64,000 bases of DNA, from assembly GCF_014633365.1 (NCBI RefSeq), contig NC_068347.1, forward strand, positions 29,368,116 through 29,432,115. The letters run 5' to 3'. The DNA comes from Diospyros lotus. Taxonomy: Eukaryota > Streptophyta > Magnoliopsida > Ericales > Ebenaceae. This document shows positions 22,044-35,278 of the stretch, piece after piece (position 1 is the stretch's first letter; every line of letters begins with the position of its first letter). Below the pieces are notes generated by a model. That model searched no databases. It worked only from the letters and a program-made list of their open reading frames with translations, and had not been told where the DNA came from. Position numbers and translations under genes: made by a program.

Positions 22044-23570
22044 TCTGTTCACCCTTTGTTTGATCCTTGATGTTGTATTGTTTCATCCAACAAGGTGGCA
22101 GCACCTGGCAGTGCTGCTGAACCCTAAGAGCCCGTTTCATTTTTTATTGTCGGCTTTTATCATGTATCATTTTCAATACCACCCTTTTCGGATATTTTGT
22201 GTTCAACTTTTGTTCTTTCGTTAGAAAATGTGTTGGATTTTTATTTATAAGCAGTATCATGTTCGCATAAAGGATCATATAATTAACTTTACGTACACAG
22301 TGAAATTAGGCTTGATATGTTATGATCGAAAAGACTTATCAGCACAGGAGAGTTTTGGAGAACTCATAAAAACATCCCATAGCCCCGTGTTAATGTTTAA
22401 GAAAACTAGAAAATTGCCATGGTGTCAAGTAATTGCAGAGAGGAGAGATAACAGAATGGAAAGAAAAATGAATCTTTCTTTATGTTAGTGTTTGTTAATA
22501 AAGATATGAGTTAAAAAAAATAATATATGAAAAATATTTCGAATAAAAATATTTTTTATTAAATTTATTAATTTTTTTTAAAAAAAATTATGTAATTTTT
22601 TATTTAAAATTTTTCAAATAAATTTATTTTAAATATTACATATAAGAATAAATGACCTATATATCCCTTGTATTTCAAAAAATTTAACAAAAAATCTGAT
22701 AAAAGTTTTAGAATATTTTTTTTATTTTAATTATCTTATATATTAATTTAAAAAATATTTCAAATTTATCTTATTTATTTTAACAAATACTATCATAAAA
22801 ATTATTTAGAGATAATATTTATAGCTCAGCATGTAAAACAATCAACTACAACAACTGAGCCCAAATTAATATCACTGACTGTGAGATAGAAGTAAAACAA
22901 TGACAAGATAAGAATGACGACATTGTACATATAGTCAAATACTATCTACAATGTTTGAGTGGAACTTTCTTCGTTCTTGTACCAAAATGATCAAAGCACG
23001 AGGGGTTGGGTTGGTGGAATTTTATTCTAATCTTCAATCAATCTTCGGCAGGCGGCAGCCAAACCAAACTTTCCTTACCAGCGATTTGGTGGACAGGAAG
23101 GGGACACGGACGGCAGATCTGGGTCCCTTTAAAGTAGCATACAAAGTCGCATTCTAATTTTTTGTCTCAAAAGGTGAATCGTTCACTCTAGATGTCTTCA
23201 CAACTAGCTCGACAAAATATAAAGAGGTTAATTATGATGACTCAGTTGGATATAGTGACTAGATCAGTATTTATTGTGCATAAGAAGCCCCTTCATTTAG
23301 AGAAATTATTCTCATATTAACGCTGACAAGATTCGATCCTTGATTCTTATTTCAAATTGATCCTTATTTCTACTTTACCTTGAAGTCACTTTGTGCCCGC
23401 GCTGTGACTCGCTGAGCTGGCCATGCAAGTCGCACTCTAATTTCTGCATGAATGAGAGAGAGAGTGAGAAAAGCAGATGCCGTGCGCTTAACGGAACCGC
23501 CCACATTTTTCCGAATCCGGGCGATGGTTTTGTTGAATTTCTTCAGCCTCAGGCTCCTTCTCATGACCTT
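22044..23570. other. Intergenic region between EH1 and EH2
   Basis: The EH1 3' UTR is followed by an AT-rich stretch (22490-22810) and unique sequence up to the start of EH2 homology. No gene or transposon with clear ends is visible. Confidence 0.5.
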
Positions 23571-23685
23571 TCATTTTGTCACTTTCCCAGGAAACAAACA
23601 AGCTCTTGATGCCGCCATGGATTAATCGAAGGAAACGAAACATGCAAGCCAGTGAAACCCACAGTTTGGGGAGAGATAGAGAGAG

Positions 23686-26600
23686 ATGGAGGGAATAGAG
23701 CACAAGACGATTGCCGTCAATGGCCTCAACATCCACGTGGCGGAGAAGGGCCGAGGCCCGGTGGTGCTCTTCCTCCATGGCTTCCCGGAGCTCTGGTACT
23801 CCTGGCGCCACCAAATCCTCTTCTTGGCCTCCCACGGCTACCGCGCCGTCGCCCCCGACCTCCGCGGCTTCGGCGACACCACCGGCGCCCCCGTCAACGA
23901 CGCCGCCAAGTTCACAGTCCTACACACGGTGGGCGACGTCGTGGCGCTCCTTGACGCCATTGCGCCTCATGAAGAGAAGGTGTTTGTTGTGGGACATGAC
24001 TGGGGAGCCTATATTGCTTGGCACTTGTGCTTGTTTAGGCCTGAGAAAGTCAGGGCTTTGGTGAACTTGAGCGTCCATTTCTTCGCAAGGCACCCCACAG
24101 CAAAGTTTGTAGAAACATTCAGACATTTCTATGGCGATGATCACTATATCTGCAGATTCCAGGTGCTCTTTCTTCTGTATATTATCTTAATAGTGAAGTG
24201 TGAACTGATCTTAGTTGCAAAGTATGTATTGATAGTCATATACCTCGTGCTATTTTCTCAAGATCCAACTCCACAGTGGTAGGTAGTACGTATATTAGGG
24301 AGTTCTTGGTATGTTACTTTGTCCCATGAACTTGTAAGTGACCTTCAGCTATACTTTTGGGTGAGAACTGTCGTGTTATATATTTAAATTGAATGAGAGA
24401 TAAATTAATCATTATTTGAATTGGTTAATGTTGTTTATTTCATGAGTTGAGTAGCATGGTTTTCTTATAATGTGCATTAATCTTGTCGTGCAAAGTTATT
24501 TACAAGCATGCCTCTAGCAAACTTTCAGTGAGTTGCGTTGCTGAATACATGTGGATTTCAAGTAGTTTGATTCATTACACAATCTTTCTTAATGTCAATT
24601 GTGGTTCATATTAGTTATGTGAAGTGAATTTCATTTTTAGTGTGAGCCCCTTGCACATTATTTGTGCTGTAGAGTTTTTGTATACTCTATTTTGTTACTG
24701 TAATATAACCACGTTTTCATTAGTGATTGGCAGCTGATTGTTGAGATCGGAGAAAACAAGATTCCTTATTTTATACTAATCAAGTTCAGATAAAATTTAA
24801 AATTTGTCCCTTTTTTGTGTGCATTAGAATTTTTAAAATTATTTTTAGCGGTTAATTTTGGACAAATTTGGTGGATCTGCTTGTTCTGTTTGTTTGCTTA
24901 TATTCGTCCAACTTCAATAATATTGTCTATTTTTCTAATTATTAGACTTGCAGAAATCTCTTAGATTTTGGGTTATCTACCAGAATTGATGTGATTCATG
25001 AAATAGGAATATCATATAAACGACTCTCTCTCTCTCTCTCTCTCTCTCTAAGTTAGAGGGTAATTAATTTTTAGTGTAGGGATAAGGTTGTTTTATGAGG
25101 AGTAGTGCATAAATATAAAAATCATGATGAATTTTTATACCAAATAACTTGGTTAGCTGTTAGCATGTTATTTTGAGCGAAATGACCCATCAAAATGTCT
25201 TTTGGTTGCAAAAATACTACGATTTCATTATTCTTGTCATGAATTTGCATAAATATTGTAAAAGAATAGCAATTTTTTATTTAATTCAATGACCCCAAAT
25301 GGTAAAAAGAGAGATTTTATTCCAATTTGGATAGCATAGTTTCAGAATTTGAAAAGTCTTCCCGTGCCTTGGGATTCTTTAACTTCCATTTATGTTTATT
25401 TCAATGTTTATGAACCCTGTTTATTTTTCAGAAATAAATAACACCTTGTTTCTGGTACCCTGTTTGATTTATTATTTTTTTCAGTTTTTTGTTTCTGTTT
25501 TTAAAATCTTGAAAAAAAGAAAAAAGAAACTCCATTTGGCTATATGATTTGTTTCCAAAAAAGTGAAGACAATTTTCATTTTGTTGTATGTTAAAAGTTT
25601 CTTGTTTTTGTTTTTGAAATGGTGTTTCCGTGTTCACTTTTTTGCTTCATTTTTTATTATTAAGTTTTAACGAAGTGTCAAATTCACTCTCTAGTTCCCA
25701 TCTTCATCTTCAGCCGTGATCTAGATATTTAATTCCTAATTAAACTTTTAGTTGAATTCTTAGAACTATTTCATAATTGTCAGTACATCACTACTGTGCT
25801 TTGAATTTTTATTAGTTTTTCTCGAGGATGAGATGGTAATAGAGTAAAATTATCTTGTCAATTTGATTACTTGATTTAAATTAAGAATGGGTGAAAGGGA
25901 AAATTTTTCTGGTCTATTTGGATGGTTTGAGTAGAGCAATCAAAATTTGATCAAGAACTACGAATGTATTATTTCCTATGTACTAACGTTTCCATTCAGA
26001 GAATGCAACCTTAGCGGTTTCAGCTTCTTCTTTTTTTCTGTGAATAAATAAAAAGCTGAAACCACTAACAAGTATGTTCAACTGAGCTTTGCTACATGTG
26101 GCATGGATTGTTGCTTTCTCACTTGTTTAATTATTAAGACTCCTGAAAATAAAAAAAATGTTCTCCTTATAAAAATTGTGCATTGGGAAATTTCTTTCTG
26201 TTCAATTTTAGGTTCTACATAGACCTTCCCTTGAAGACCTTCTCGCCTCTAAATAAGCAGTTGTTGTAATAATTTATGTTGATGGACCAATTATAGTAGC
26301 ATCTTTTATGAGAAATAATTGAACATAACCGCTATTAACTATAGGATCACAACAGAGTGTAACTAAAATATATTTATATTTTTGTTTCTTTTTTGTTTAC
26401 TTGTCGAAGGGCATCAACCTCTAGTAACTTAAAATGGTTCTAATATAGCTACTAGTTGTTTTGATTGTTAGTTTTGTCAGGATACATCTAATTTTGATCA
26501 AACACGAAAACAGATTAGAGAATAGATGCTTGTATTTGTAGTTTTTACATCACATTAAATGTTTCATTAGGTTAGCTTGTGGAAATGGATCTGAAGGTTC

Positions 26601-28628
26601 CTTTTTTTTTTTTTTTTGTCGCTATTCTTTTTCTCTTTTTGGTTGGTAATCCTGACAATCTATTCAATAGGAATCTCTATGTTTTGGTAAGACTAAAAAT
26701 CCATTAACTATGCAAGTAGGGCTGGCAATGAGCCGAACTACTTGTGAGCTGGCTCGAGACTCGACTCGAAAATTGGCTCAGTAAGCTAGCTCATGATACA
26801 AATGAGCCAAGTTTGAGCTCAAATATTTGGCTCATTTAGTAAATGAGCCGAGTTTGAGCTACCATTAGTTCGACTCATTTGGCTCACGAGCCAGCTCGAT
26901 ATACTTATATATATATTAATTTTATAAATTTATTAAATAAAAAAATATTTATTACTTAATACTCAATAATATAAATATATACTTAATAATTTTATAAATA
27001 TATTATTTAAATATATATTATATATATCGCATATATTATTTAAATATATATATACATAAAAGTAAGGTAATAGTCAATTTCGAGCCGACCCAGTTCGTAG
27101 TCATCATCGAGCCGAGCTCGAGCTAAGAAAATCAGCTCATATCGAGCTCGAGCCAAGCTATGAGCTGAGCTAAAATCAATGGAGCTGAGCTCGAGTTGGG
27201 CCTAGCTCGACTCAGCTCGGCTTATTGCCAGCCCTATATGCAAGTATGCAACCTCATTCTTAAGATTAGAACCCAATATATAAAGAAAACATTTACCCTG
27301 CAAATTCTCCATAAATGGCTAATGGCAAAGGAAATGGGAACCTGTTATTTGTTGTAAAAATGTGGTTGACACATCATAGATGACATTTTTTATATAGAAA
27401 TTATGTATGAATATCATTTTGTTTGTATAAATGACGTTATCAGATTATTCCAATAATATTTTCTATATAAAAATACTGTAAGAACATCATTGTTCCATGT
27501 ATAACTGCTAGTCTTGCCAACCATGTATAAAACTGCCATATTCATATAATTTTCAAAGGCATTTTATTTATTTATTTATCATTTATTATTTTTGCTATGT
27601 GTGTTTATATAATCATGTGACATGGAACTGGCAAATTTGTCTCTTGCAATGTTGGGTTGATGCAGAAAAATATTCATTCAGAATCTTGGAGAATATTGAA
27701 TTACTTGCATTTGCAGACCACAGGGCAAAGACTGTTCTTGATGTTCAAAATTTTCTAGATGGGAAATTCCAATTCATTATGGTCTTACCTAAGTCATACA
27801 TGTGTGTGTGTGTGTATTGTAGGAACCTGGAGAAATTGAAGCTGAGTTTGCAAAGATTGGTCTTAGAAGAGTCGTCAAAAAGTTCCTGACATACCGGAAC
27901 CCAGAGCCATTTCGTTTCCCTAAAGGTAAAGGATTTGGAGATTCACATGATGATCCAGTCATCTTGCCCTCTTGGTTATCAGAAGAAGATGCTGATTACT
28001 ATGCTAGCAAGTTTGAGCAAACTGGCATCACTGGTGGAATTAACTACTATCGGGCATTTGATTTGTAAGTTATCTTATTACACTTTCAAAATGGCACTGC
28101 AAATTTTTTACGTAAGAAGTTTGTACAAAATAGTTTTTTCCGGGACATATTGATGCATATGCCAATCTTGGCCCCTTTTATTTTATTTTTTTCTATTGAC
28201 GAGAACCCATGGCGACTGTCCCTCGAGTGCACGCTGAGTAAACTACAGCAGCTTTAAAAGTGGCCTCATCCCCAACTGGCTATAGTGGCCCTGGTCATCG
28301 AGAGGACAACTCTTTAGGGTGGTCTCTTTTGTCTGTTCCATTCCTAGGTTCAATCCATCTTAACCTGTTAACTTACTGCAGAAACTGGGAACTCACAGCT
28401 CCATGGGCAGGGGCCCAAGTAAAGGTGCCGGCGAAGTTCATTGTGGGTGATCTAGACTTGGTTTATCACATCCCAGGAGCCAAGGACTACATCCACAATG
28501 GTGGTTTCCAGAAGGATGTGCCCCAACTGGATGAAGTCGTTGTCATGGAAGGCGCAGCACACTTCATCAACCAAGAGAAGCCTGATGAGATCAACAAACA
28601 CATTCTTGAGTTTGTCAGCAAGTTCTGA
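23686..28628 (+). CDS. Soluble epoxide hydrolase EH2, 3 exons, 321 aa
   Basis: Paralogue of EH1 with the same gene structure: exons 23686-24162, 27823-28064 and 28382-28628. Intron 1 is 3.66 kb and hosts a 520-bp hAT MITE. All StEH1-equivalent residues are present: HGFP 31-34, Asp105, Tyr154, Tyr235, Asp265 and His300. The protein differs from EH3 at six sites (residues 133, 173, 201, 228, 238, 297). Of these, His201 (Pro in EH1 and EH3) and Ile228 (Phe in EH1 and EH3) are peculiar to EH2. Expected role: hydrolysis of fatty-acid or other lipophilic epoxides in the cytosol. The frame is intact, so it is probably functional. Confidence 0.97.
25023..25051. repeat. (CT)n microsatellite in EH2 intron 1
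   Basis: A run of about 14 CT units. The corresponding repeat in EH3 intron 1 lies near 47870, so it predates the duplication. Confidence 0.85.
26717..27236. mobile_element. hAT-type MITE (520 bp) in EH2 intron 1
   Basis: Inverted ends TAGGGCTGGCAATGAGCCGA (left) and TAGGGCTGGCAATAAGCCGA (right, other strand) are flanked by a perfect 8-bp target duplication TATGCAAG (26709-26716, 27237-27244). The core repeats GAGCTCGAG/GAGCCGAGC motifs and has no coding capacity. The matching part of EH3 intron 1 is missing. Confidence 0.9.
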
Positions 28629-28859
28629 TCTCATCTCCCCTCCTTTGATCCTTGATGTTGTTTTGTTTCATGCAATAAGCCAGCATCCGTCGGTGCTACT
28701 GAACACTAAGAGCCCATCTGATTTGGCTGTTAGTTTTTATGAGTTTGTTTCCAATGTTTACGTTCAGATTCTTGTGTCAGAAAATGTGGGTCTACTGATG
28801 TTGGCCAATTTTCATCCTTCATGAGGAGAATGATTTTGGGGTGACAAATAATTTTTGAA

Positions 28860-29705
28860 GACTTCTTTAATATATTAGGGTATGGTTCCCTATTTGTATT
28901 TGCAAAAATTTATTATTATTGCACAACTATTATTTTTGTGTAAATTAGTTATCACAAATTTGACCCTCATATTATGAAAGTTTGGTCACTCCCAACAACA
29001 AATCTTTTGACAATCATCCTGAATTTTTTATTTTGAGAGTTAAATTTTGTTTTGCCTGAGAAATTACGCTAATGGAATTAATTTAACACTCTAATGTACA
29101 TGTTGTACACAAAATAGTCCAAGCTATTTTGTGTACTAATTTGACATTTCATTATTTATATGTTTTGCATATCTGTCTAAGTCCATGCCAAATTCCTCCA
29201 ATGAGTCATTAATTCTATTAGCATCAACCTTTTCAATCATAAATCTCACTTAATCATTGGAGATGGCCACCAATTTCCATGCAAACCCGAGATCAACACA
29301 ACATTAAACCTCATTTAGAAATTGTAAATATATAAAGATATTTTGGCCATTTAAAAATATTTAATTAGGGCTAACTAATAATTAGAAAATTTTAACACAA
29401 CATTAAATCTCAAGGGTACATATTGCATTTTCTCAAACTTCAAGGATAATTCTTGCAATTACCTTAAACTTTAGGATACCACATATAATCTTTCAAAAAA
29501 ACATATGTTATTATTTAAATTTATGTTTTAAGTTATAAATTAATCCTCAATTAATACATTTTTATATATCTAGTAATATAAATGTATAAATTATATATTT
29601 ATATAAATATAATTATAAATAAAAACTAAAAAAAATAAAAAATCAAAGCTTCTACTCACATAGCAAAATAAGTTCAGTAGTGACTAGAAAAGCATCACAG
29701 TCATT
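28860..29705. other. EH2 3' flank, duplicated downstream of EH3
   Basis: AT-rich non-coding DNA matching about 50340-51362 in the second unit. No gene or new insertion is seen. Confidence 0.6.
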
Positions 29706-29713
29706 GATAAAAC

Positions 29714-30415
29714 TAGGGGTGTTTAAAAGAACTACTAAATTGTGAAAACTGACCGCACCACATTACACAATTTTCTTATGAAAACGATTTGAGATGGTTT
29801 GACAAATCTTCATACCATACAGTTTGTGATTTGATAAAAATACATACGGTTAAAAACCAAACCGCTCGACTAGTCTAGCAATATAAAAATTAAAAAAATA
29901 AATTATAAAACCATAATCTTTCATTCCTTTCTACCCCAGCTCTCGCCGCACCAATACTGATATCCTCTCATTTCTTTCACAATTTCAACTCTCATTCTCC
30001 CCATCGACAAATCCAACATTCTCTACCTCTCATCCTCCTTTCTCTAAATCTTTCATTTGGATTTATCTATAGTGCTTGCTGTCAAGAATGTCCATGGGGT
30101 TGCTGATTTTTCCTCTCGCAGTTGTTGTATCCCTTGGGTTCTCTTCTGCAGTATTTTTTCTTGATATTTAGGTAAATGCCTATTTCAATAACATCAATTA
30201 TTTTAGTGATGTTATGTTTATGTGGTATGTGAATATGTTTTTATGGTTTGGACAAATGGCAAAAATCGCATCGCACTGCATTTTGCAGTGTGGTCTAATG
30301 CAGTTAATGGAGACCAAATCAAATTGTGCGATTTGAAGTGATAAAAAAGTCGCACGTGTGATTTAAAGTATTAAAAATGATTTAAACTGTCCAAACCACA
30401 TTATGAACACCTCTA
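29714..30415. mobile_element. Old hAT-type element present in both duplicate units (copy A)
   Basis: Ends TAGGGGTGTT and, on the other strand, TAGAGGTGTTC are bounded by an 8-bp duplication with one mismatch (GATAAAAC 29706-29713, GATGAAAC 30416-30423). The core is non-coding. Its counterpart is at 51371-52082, so insertion predates the duplication. Confidence 0.75.
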
Positions 30416-31199
30416 GATGAAACCCATCATCGAGGATGAGTTCGAGGGTTTCCAAATCATTAGATTTTGACAATTTAAAATTGAGAGAGAGAGAGAGGGC
30501 AGGAAGAGAGGGGAGGGGGACATTGGCAATTTAAAACTCAATTATCTACTATTGTTGGTAGAGTTGGCAAATGGGCGGGCCGGGCCATCTCTTACTTGGC
30601 GTGGCCATTTGGTGGGTTGGGTCAAATTTGGCTCGTGAGAGAGGCGGGCTAGGCCGGGCAATGGATATTTAACATGTTTTTTAAATATTTTTTTTATTTT
30701 TTCTCAAATGCAACAATTTTTTTAAAAATATATTTATAAATAATTACAAACGATTGCCAATTTTGTATTTTTCAATGTCCCCTTCCTCAAAGGGCATCCA
30801 ACTCCTTCATATGCTAAAAATATGATCGGCCTACAAAAACACTACCCTCGGGGTTGTCCCAGAGGGTACTCCAATACTTAAGTTAGTATGGTTTCAATAA
30901 CAAATATATATTAAGATGCAAATAAATAATAGGTTATTAAATGACATTAAAAAAATAAATTGATTTTTAAGTGTTGCCCAACCTCTTTGATTCCTTCAAA
31001 CGGTACAAGTATGTGCAAAGAATTGCCCTCGGGATTGCTCTTGAGAGCACTCCGATGCTTAAGTTATTATGGTTTGAAGAAAAAATAACAAAATTTAAAG
31101 TACGAGAAAACAATTGTCTATTAAAATACATAAAAAAAAGCTTAAACTAATAATTGCTCAGCGTATTTCCTTTAAGAGGAAAGATCATTGTGTTGTGGA

Positions 31200-33160
31200 T
31201 AACCCTACACTGTCATTATGTTTTGATTCGTTAGATTCATTGTACAAATCTATTCCTCGTTTGTCAAATTCAACATCTAACCAATCTTTAAAACATATAC
31301 ACATTTTCAATATCGTTTGTTGCAACATTTATTTATTTGGATTGAGTACCTTATTTCCTGCAAAAAAAAAGCTAAGTCCAATGGCACTGCGGACACTGGG
31401 AAGGGTTAGTAAATCTTGGGCCATGGTGGCTAATACCTGATACGTGTGTTAATTTTGACGCCACCATGACAAAATATCAAATGTATTAATTTGATCATTA
31501 AAAAATAAAGATCTCATATTTAAATAGAATTCAAGTTCGTTAAATCCACTAAATGTTTGTGGATTATCCTTTGGTTTTTCGATTTGAGGTATGTGGATCA
31601 CCCCCATTTTAAGAATCCCTTAGACTTCCCTTGTGAAGAAGAATTTTCACTACTTGGTTTATTACCAAAATGTGACTCATATAAATTATACATTCCAAAA
31701 ATTAAATTTCGAACTTTTGTTTTTATTTCTTGTGTGTCAACCCCCATAATCGTTTCGTAAAAGTCCAAAAAATATTCAACACCTTCCTACTTTTGTGTGG
31801 AATCTAATACAACTGTCATAAGATATAATAATGGTATATTAGTTCAATATTTTTAAAAAAAAATTCCATGGAGGCTATAAATTGTCCATATATATTTAAA
31901 TCTCTATATTCTGCAATGCAACTAACAATAAGAAATATTTCATGAATAAAAATATGTGTGGTAGGATATTTACAATCAGAAAATATTTTTGTTGCACTAT
32001 AAAATGTTTATAATATATACAAAATAACATCTGACTGTTCTCAATCACTATCCCTTAGTTGCCATGTTTTGACCATTTCCCTATTCCAAAATAATTCAAG
32101 TTGTTGTCTATATGGTTTAGTTTTTTGTAATAACAACTAAGTTGAATTCCATCTAGTTTGAACATTTGTTGGAAATTTTCTATATGGTAAGCCAAATCCA
32201 TTAATAAGTTGTTTTCACTCTCAAGAACGGGATTCATTACTTCGAATTAAAGCCAAAACACCTCTTATTTTAGTTAATGACTCATTATATACTTGTAGAC
32301 CATCTTGTACACATACGTTTAAAATATGGCATGCACATTTATTGTAAAATAGTTGTTCATCTAAAATTAATGAAAAATCGCGTTTTAGTCGTTCAATGGC
32401 AGAGCCATTGTTAGTCGCATTATCATTAATATTGTAATTATAATTGGTCTCTTGAATTTTACTTGCAATTACATTACCTCTATGTTGTTCTACTAATTCT
32501 ATGAATCTAATTATTCTTTTTTGAATTTTTCATTCTTCATCAATCCAATGTATGGTGACACACATATAATGGTTATTTGTCATATCATACCAAATATCTG
32601 AAGTTAACGACACCCTTTTATTAAATGCATTAAATGTATTTATCAATTATTCTAAATACTCTAGATATAACCTCATGCTTCATTTTTTATAGTCTTTCGT
32701 GAAAAATCCCTAGCTCCAAGTTGTAATACATTTTTATAATACCATTTAAACATTGCATGCTCCCCAAACAAAGAAAAAAGATTAAGTTTTAATTATTAGT
32801 TTTGCTAAGCTAGATTTATCAAGTTCTATATTATATTGAAAAATCAAACCCTTATGTTGTTGCAATTATGCCCGCGTTGTGTCTAGATTGCCATCATCAT
32901 GTTTTAAGGCATGTCTCATCAAGTGTCCAGTCCCACCCCCTGGTTGGCATGAGTAATCTTTTTTGCAAAATTTACATAGAGCTCTTTGACCCTTCCTAAT
33001 TATATTAATGATCTCAAACACCTGCCAGACATTACTAGTTCATTGTCGTTTGGAGTTGAATTGTGAGCTAGACGGCTCCTCATTTGGTTGTTTTGAGGAG
33101 GTCCGACCCTCATTTGGTAAGGGTAGCTTAGTTGGTAGAGGTGGAAGGTTACCAAACATT
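31200..33160 (-). pseudogene. hAT-family transposase pseudogene
   Basis: Translation of the minus strand shows, in order: a linker with TSNVWQVFE followed by a BED zinc finger (ALCKFCKKDY...GHLMRHALKH, about 33040-32900); an RNase-H-like core fragment with RVSLTSDIWYDMTNNHY and MCVTIHWIDEE (about 32615-32531); and a C-terminal dimerisation-like block with VLATMAQDLLTLPSV (about 31440-31372). That order is diagnostic of hAT transposases. Several stop codons and frame changes interrupt the frame, so the gene is dead. Limits are approximate. Confidence 0.8.
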
Positions 33161-33639
33161 TGCATATCAAGATCTTATGATTTGGGAGATTGTGTTTTTG
33201 ATTCAGTAAATGATGGGTGTGACTATATGCCCATTGACTGCCACTCCAATTGTTAAAAAAATCATGGGGGAGTGGTGCCATTAGGGGTTTGCAGAAGATG
33301 TATTGACTCAAGGGGGCTCCATGAAAGAAGCACTACGAGAATCATTTCTGCAAGTAGTGAGGGAGCGACGAAGGGAAGACATGATTGTAAATGTAGAGTA
33401 ATGAAACCAATCAAAGATATTGAGACACTATAAAGTATAGTAATTAACAAGATAGTAACAAAGCATGCCAACTTATAAAATAGTGTATCAGTAAGAGAGT
33501 AAGATAGTGCAAGCAATTTTTTGTGATTGAACAACTTCAACAATTGCTTATATATAGACGCAACCATTTGAACGTTTGCAATATGCAATGATTCCATGCA
33601 ACCTTCTCAATTTAAAATTTTAATTTGATTCCCCCATTT

Positions 33640-34830
33640 CAAATTCCTTGCCATCAAATTCAAGTGAGGGTTGAATCATTGGAGCTTAGAAAATGCTTGA
33701 AAATCCTATTGGATACTATGAAAATTCAAACTTTGAATTTCAAATTGATAATAATCATTGCAAAAGCCATCAACTTGATGCCATGGTTCCCTACCATATT
33801 CCCTGTCGTCAAATTCAAGTGGGGGTTGAATCATGGGAGCCTAGAAAATACTTGAAAATTTTATTGGATACTCCGAAAATTCAAACTTTGAATTTCAAAA
33901 GTGATCAGAATCACTGCAAAAGCAATCAACTTGATGCCATGGTTCCTTGCCATCAAATTCAAGTAGGGGTTGAATCATGAGAGCCTAGAAAATGTTTAAA
34001 AATCTTATTAAATGCTATGAAAATTCAAAGTTTGAATTTTAAAGTAATCAGAATCACTGTAAAAGCCATCAACTTGATGTCGTGTGTAACATCCAGTATC
34101 GAGCGATAGAAATGATCATAACAACTTACCTTGATAGGCTTACGCGAACTTCCCAGGGGGGTCACCCATCCTTGAGCTTCCCTATCTCAGACATGCTTAA
34201 CCCAGGAGTTTTTTGCCTACATTCAACCCAAAAGATATCTAGCCGGTATTGTTTCATTTCTTACTTATCCTCGATATATACTACACTTCTCTGAGTTATT
34301 GGGGTATTACATTCTCCCTCCCCTTAAGCACATGACATTCTCATCATGTAACCTTACAACCAGTCTCAGATCTTCTCCCCTTTGGGAGCTGCCATCCTAG
34401 AAACCTACTAGGAGCTGCTCCTTGTTCAGGCCCTCGCGCCCCAGTGCCATTCCCCGTCCTTGTCGGACTGCCTTCTCCAAGGGTTAGCTCTGATACCACC
34501 TATAACATCTTGCATCGAGCGATAGGAAAGATCGAAATAATTTACCCTAATGGGCCTACATGAATTTCCTAGAGGGTCACCCATTCTTGAACTTCCCCAA
34601 CTCAAGCACTCTTAACTTAGGAGTTCTTTGCCTACATTCAGCCCAAAAGGTATCCAGTTAGTGTTGTTTTCTTCCTTACTTATCCTCGATATATACTACC
34701 CTTCTCTGCGCTCTTGGGGTATTACACCATGGTTCCTTGCCATCAAATTCAAGTAGGGGTTGAATCATGGGAGCCTAGAAAATGCTTGAAAATTTTATTA
34801 GATATTATGAAAATTCAAAGTGATCAGAAT
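33640..34830. repeat. Tandem repeat of ~150 bp near the hAT right end
   Basis: Four units begin near 33650, 33805, 33950 and 34737, each with CATCAAATTCAAGTNGGGGT, GAATCATGNGAGCC and GATGCCATGGTTCC blocks. A Cassandra TRIM splits units 3 and 4. The position suggests subterminal repeats of the hAT element. Confidence 0.8.
34085..34726 (-). mobile_element. Cassandra-type TRIM nested in the hAT element (642 bp)
   Basis: Two minus-oriented LTRs (34085-34311 and 34501-34726) enclose a 189-bp internal region. The primer site for initiator tRNA-Met (GGTATCAGAGC on the minus strand) lies against the right LTR at 34489-34499. The LTRs run TGTAACATC...GGTATTACA and contain the 5S-rRNA-like block, more decayed in the right copy. 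Flanks TCGTG and CCATG are a poor (3 of 5) match. The target is the CCATGG of the ~150-bp repeat. No coding capacity, as expected for a TRIM. Confidence 0.88.
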
Positions 34831-35278
34831 TTTGCTAGGCCTTGTCAAGCTGGGCTAGGCTAAGCCGAGCCATTTTGATGGGCCGGGCCGCGAGCCACAA
34901 AGAACTGGCCTGGCAAAGCCCACATTCTTTGGGTCGAGCTGGGCTGGCCCATCTTCTACAGTATCGAGTTGGGCTAGGAGGTGGGTCGGGTGAGCGGGCA
35001 GACTCATGGGTTGCCTGACCCATTTACCAACTCTAATTGCTAGTGGCAATTGATATAAGAAAGGAGATGACAACAACGACAACGGCTACGACGATTGGAA
35101 AATAGTGGCGAGCGAGACTGAGAGACATGAATTATAATTTTTAAATTTGTTTGAGGGTATATTATTTTCTACTTGGTTAACTTTAACTTTTTTTCACCAA
35201 TTTTAGAGGTTTACAGATCAAAAGTTAACTCACTCAATCTTTTTTAAAACCACTAGCCCAATAACTTTAAAGCTGGGT

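Larger units (their letters stand above)
30559..35035 (-). mobile_element. Degenerate hAT transposon with BED-finger transposase (4.48 kb)
   Basis: Inverted ends TAGAGTTGGCAAATGGG (left) and TAGAGTTGGTAAATGGG (right, other strand) are flanked by ATTGTTGG (30551-30558) and ATTGCTAG (35036-35043). Each is one substitution from ATTGCTGG, which is the uninterrupted sequence in the duplicate unit near 52208. This identifies an 8-bp target duplication and an empty site. The element carries a broken minus-strand transposase gene, an internal ~150-bp tandem repeat near its right end and a nested Cassandra TRIM. Confidence 0.9.
23574..35278. repeat. Segmental duplication unit A (contains EH2)
   Basis: From about 23574 (ATTTTGTCACTTTCCCAGG) to 35278 (ending AAAGCTGGG) this unit matches 46417-53140 in the same orientation: EH gene, introns, 3' flank and an old hAT insertion. 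Differences are a 520-bp MITE and about 0.7 kb of surrounding intron absent from unit B, and the 4.5-kb hAT element at 30559. Unit A stops exactly where the Athila-like sequence begins at 35279. Confidence 0.85.

Noticed and set aside
31114..33311. Open frames of 60-108 codons on either strand in this interval
   Set aside because: They are fragments or shadows of the broken minus-strand hAT transposase; no continuous gene is present.
33640..34830. Possible CRISPR-like array
   Set aside because: The repeat units are ~150 bp, have no conserved short repeat with unique spacers, and lie within a plant hAT transposon.
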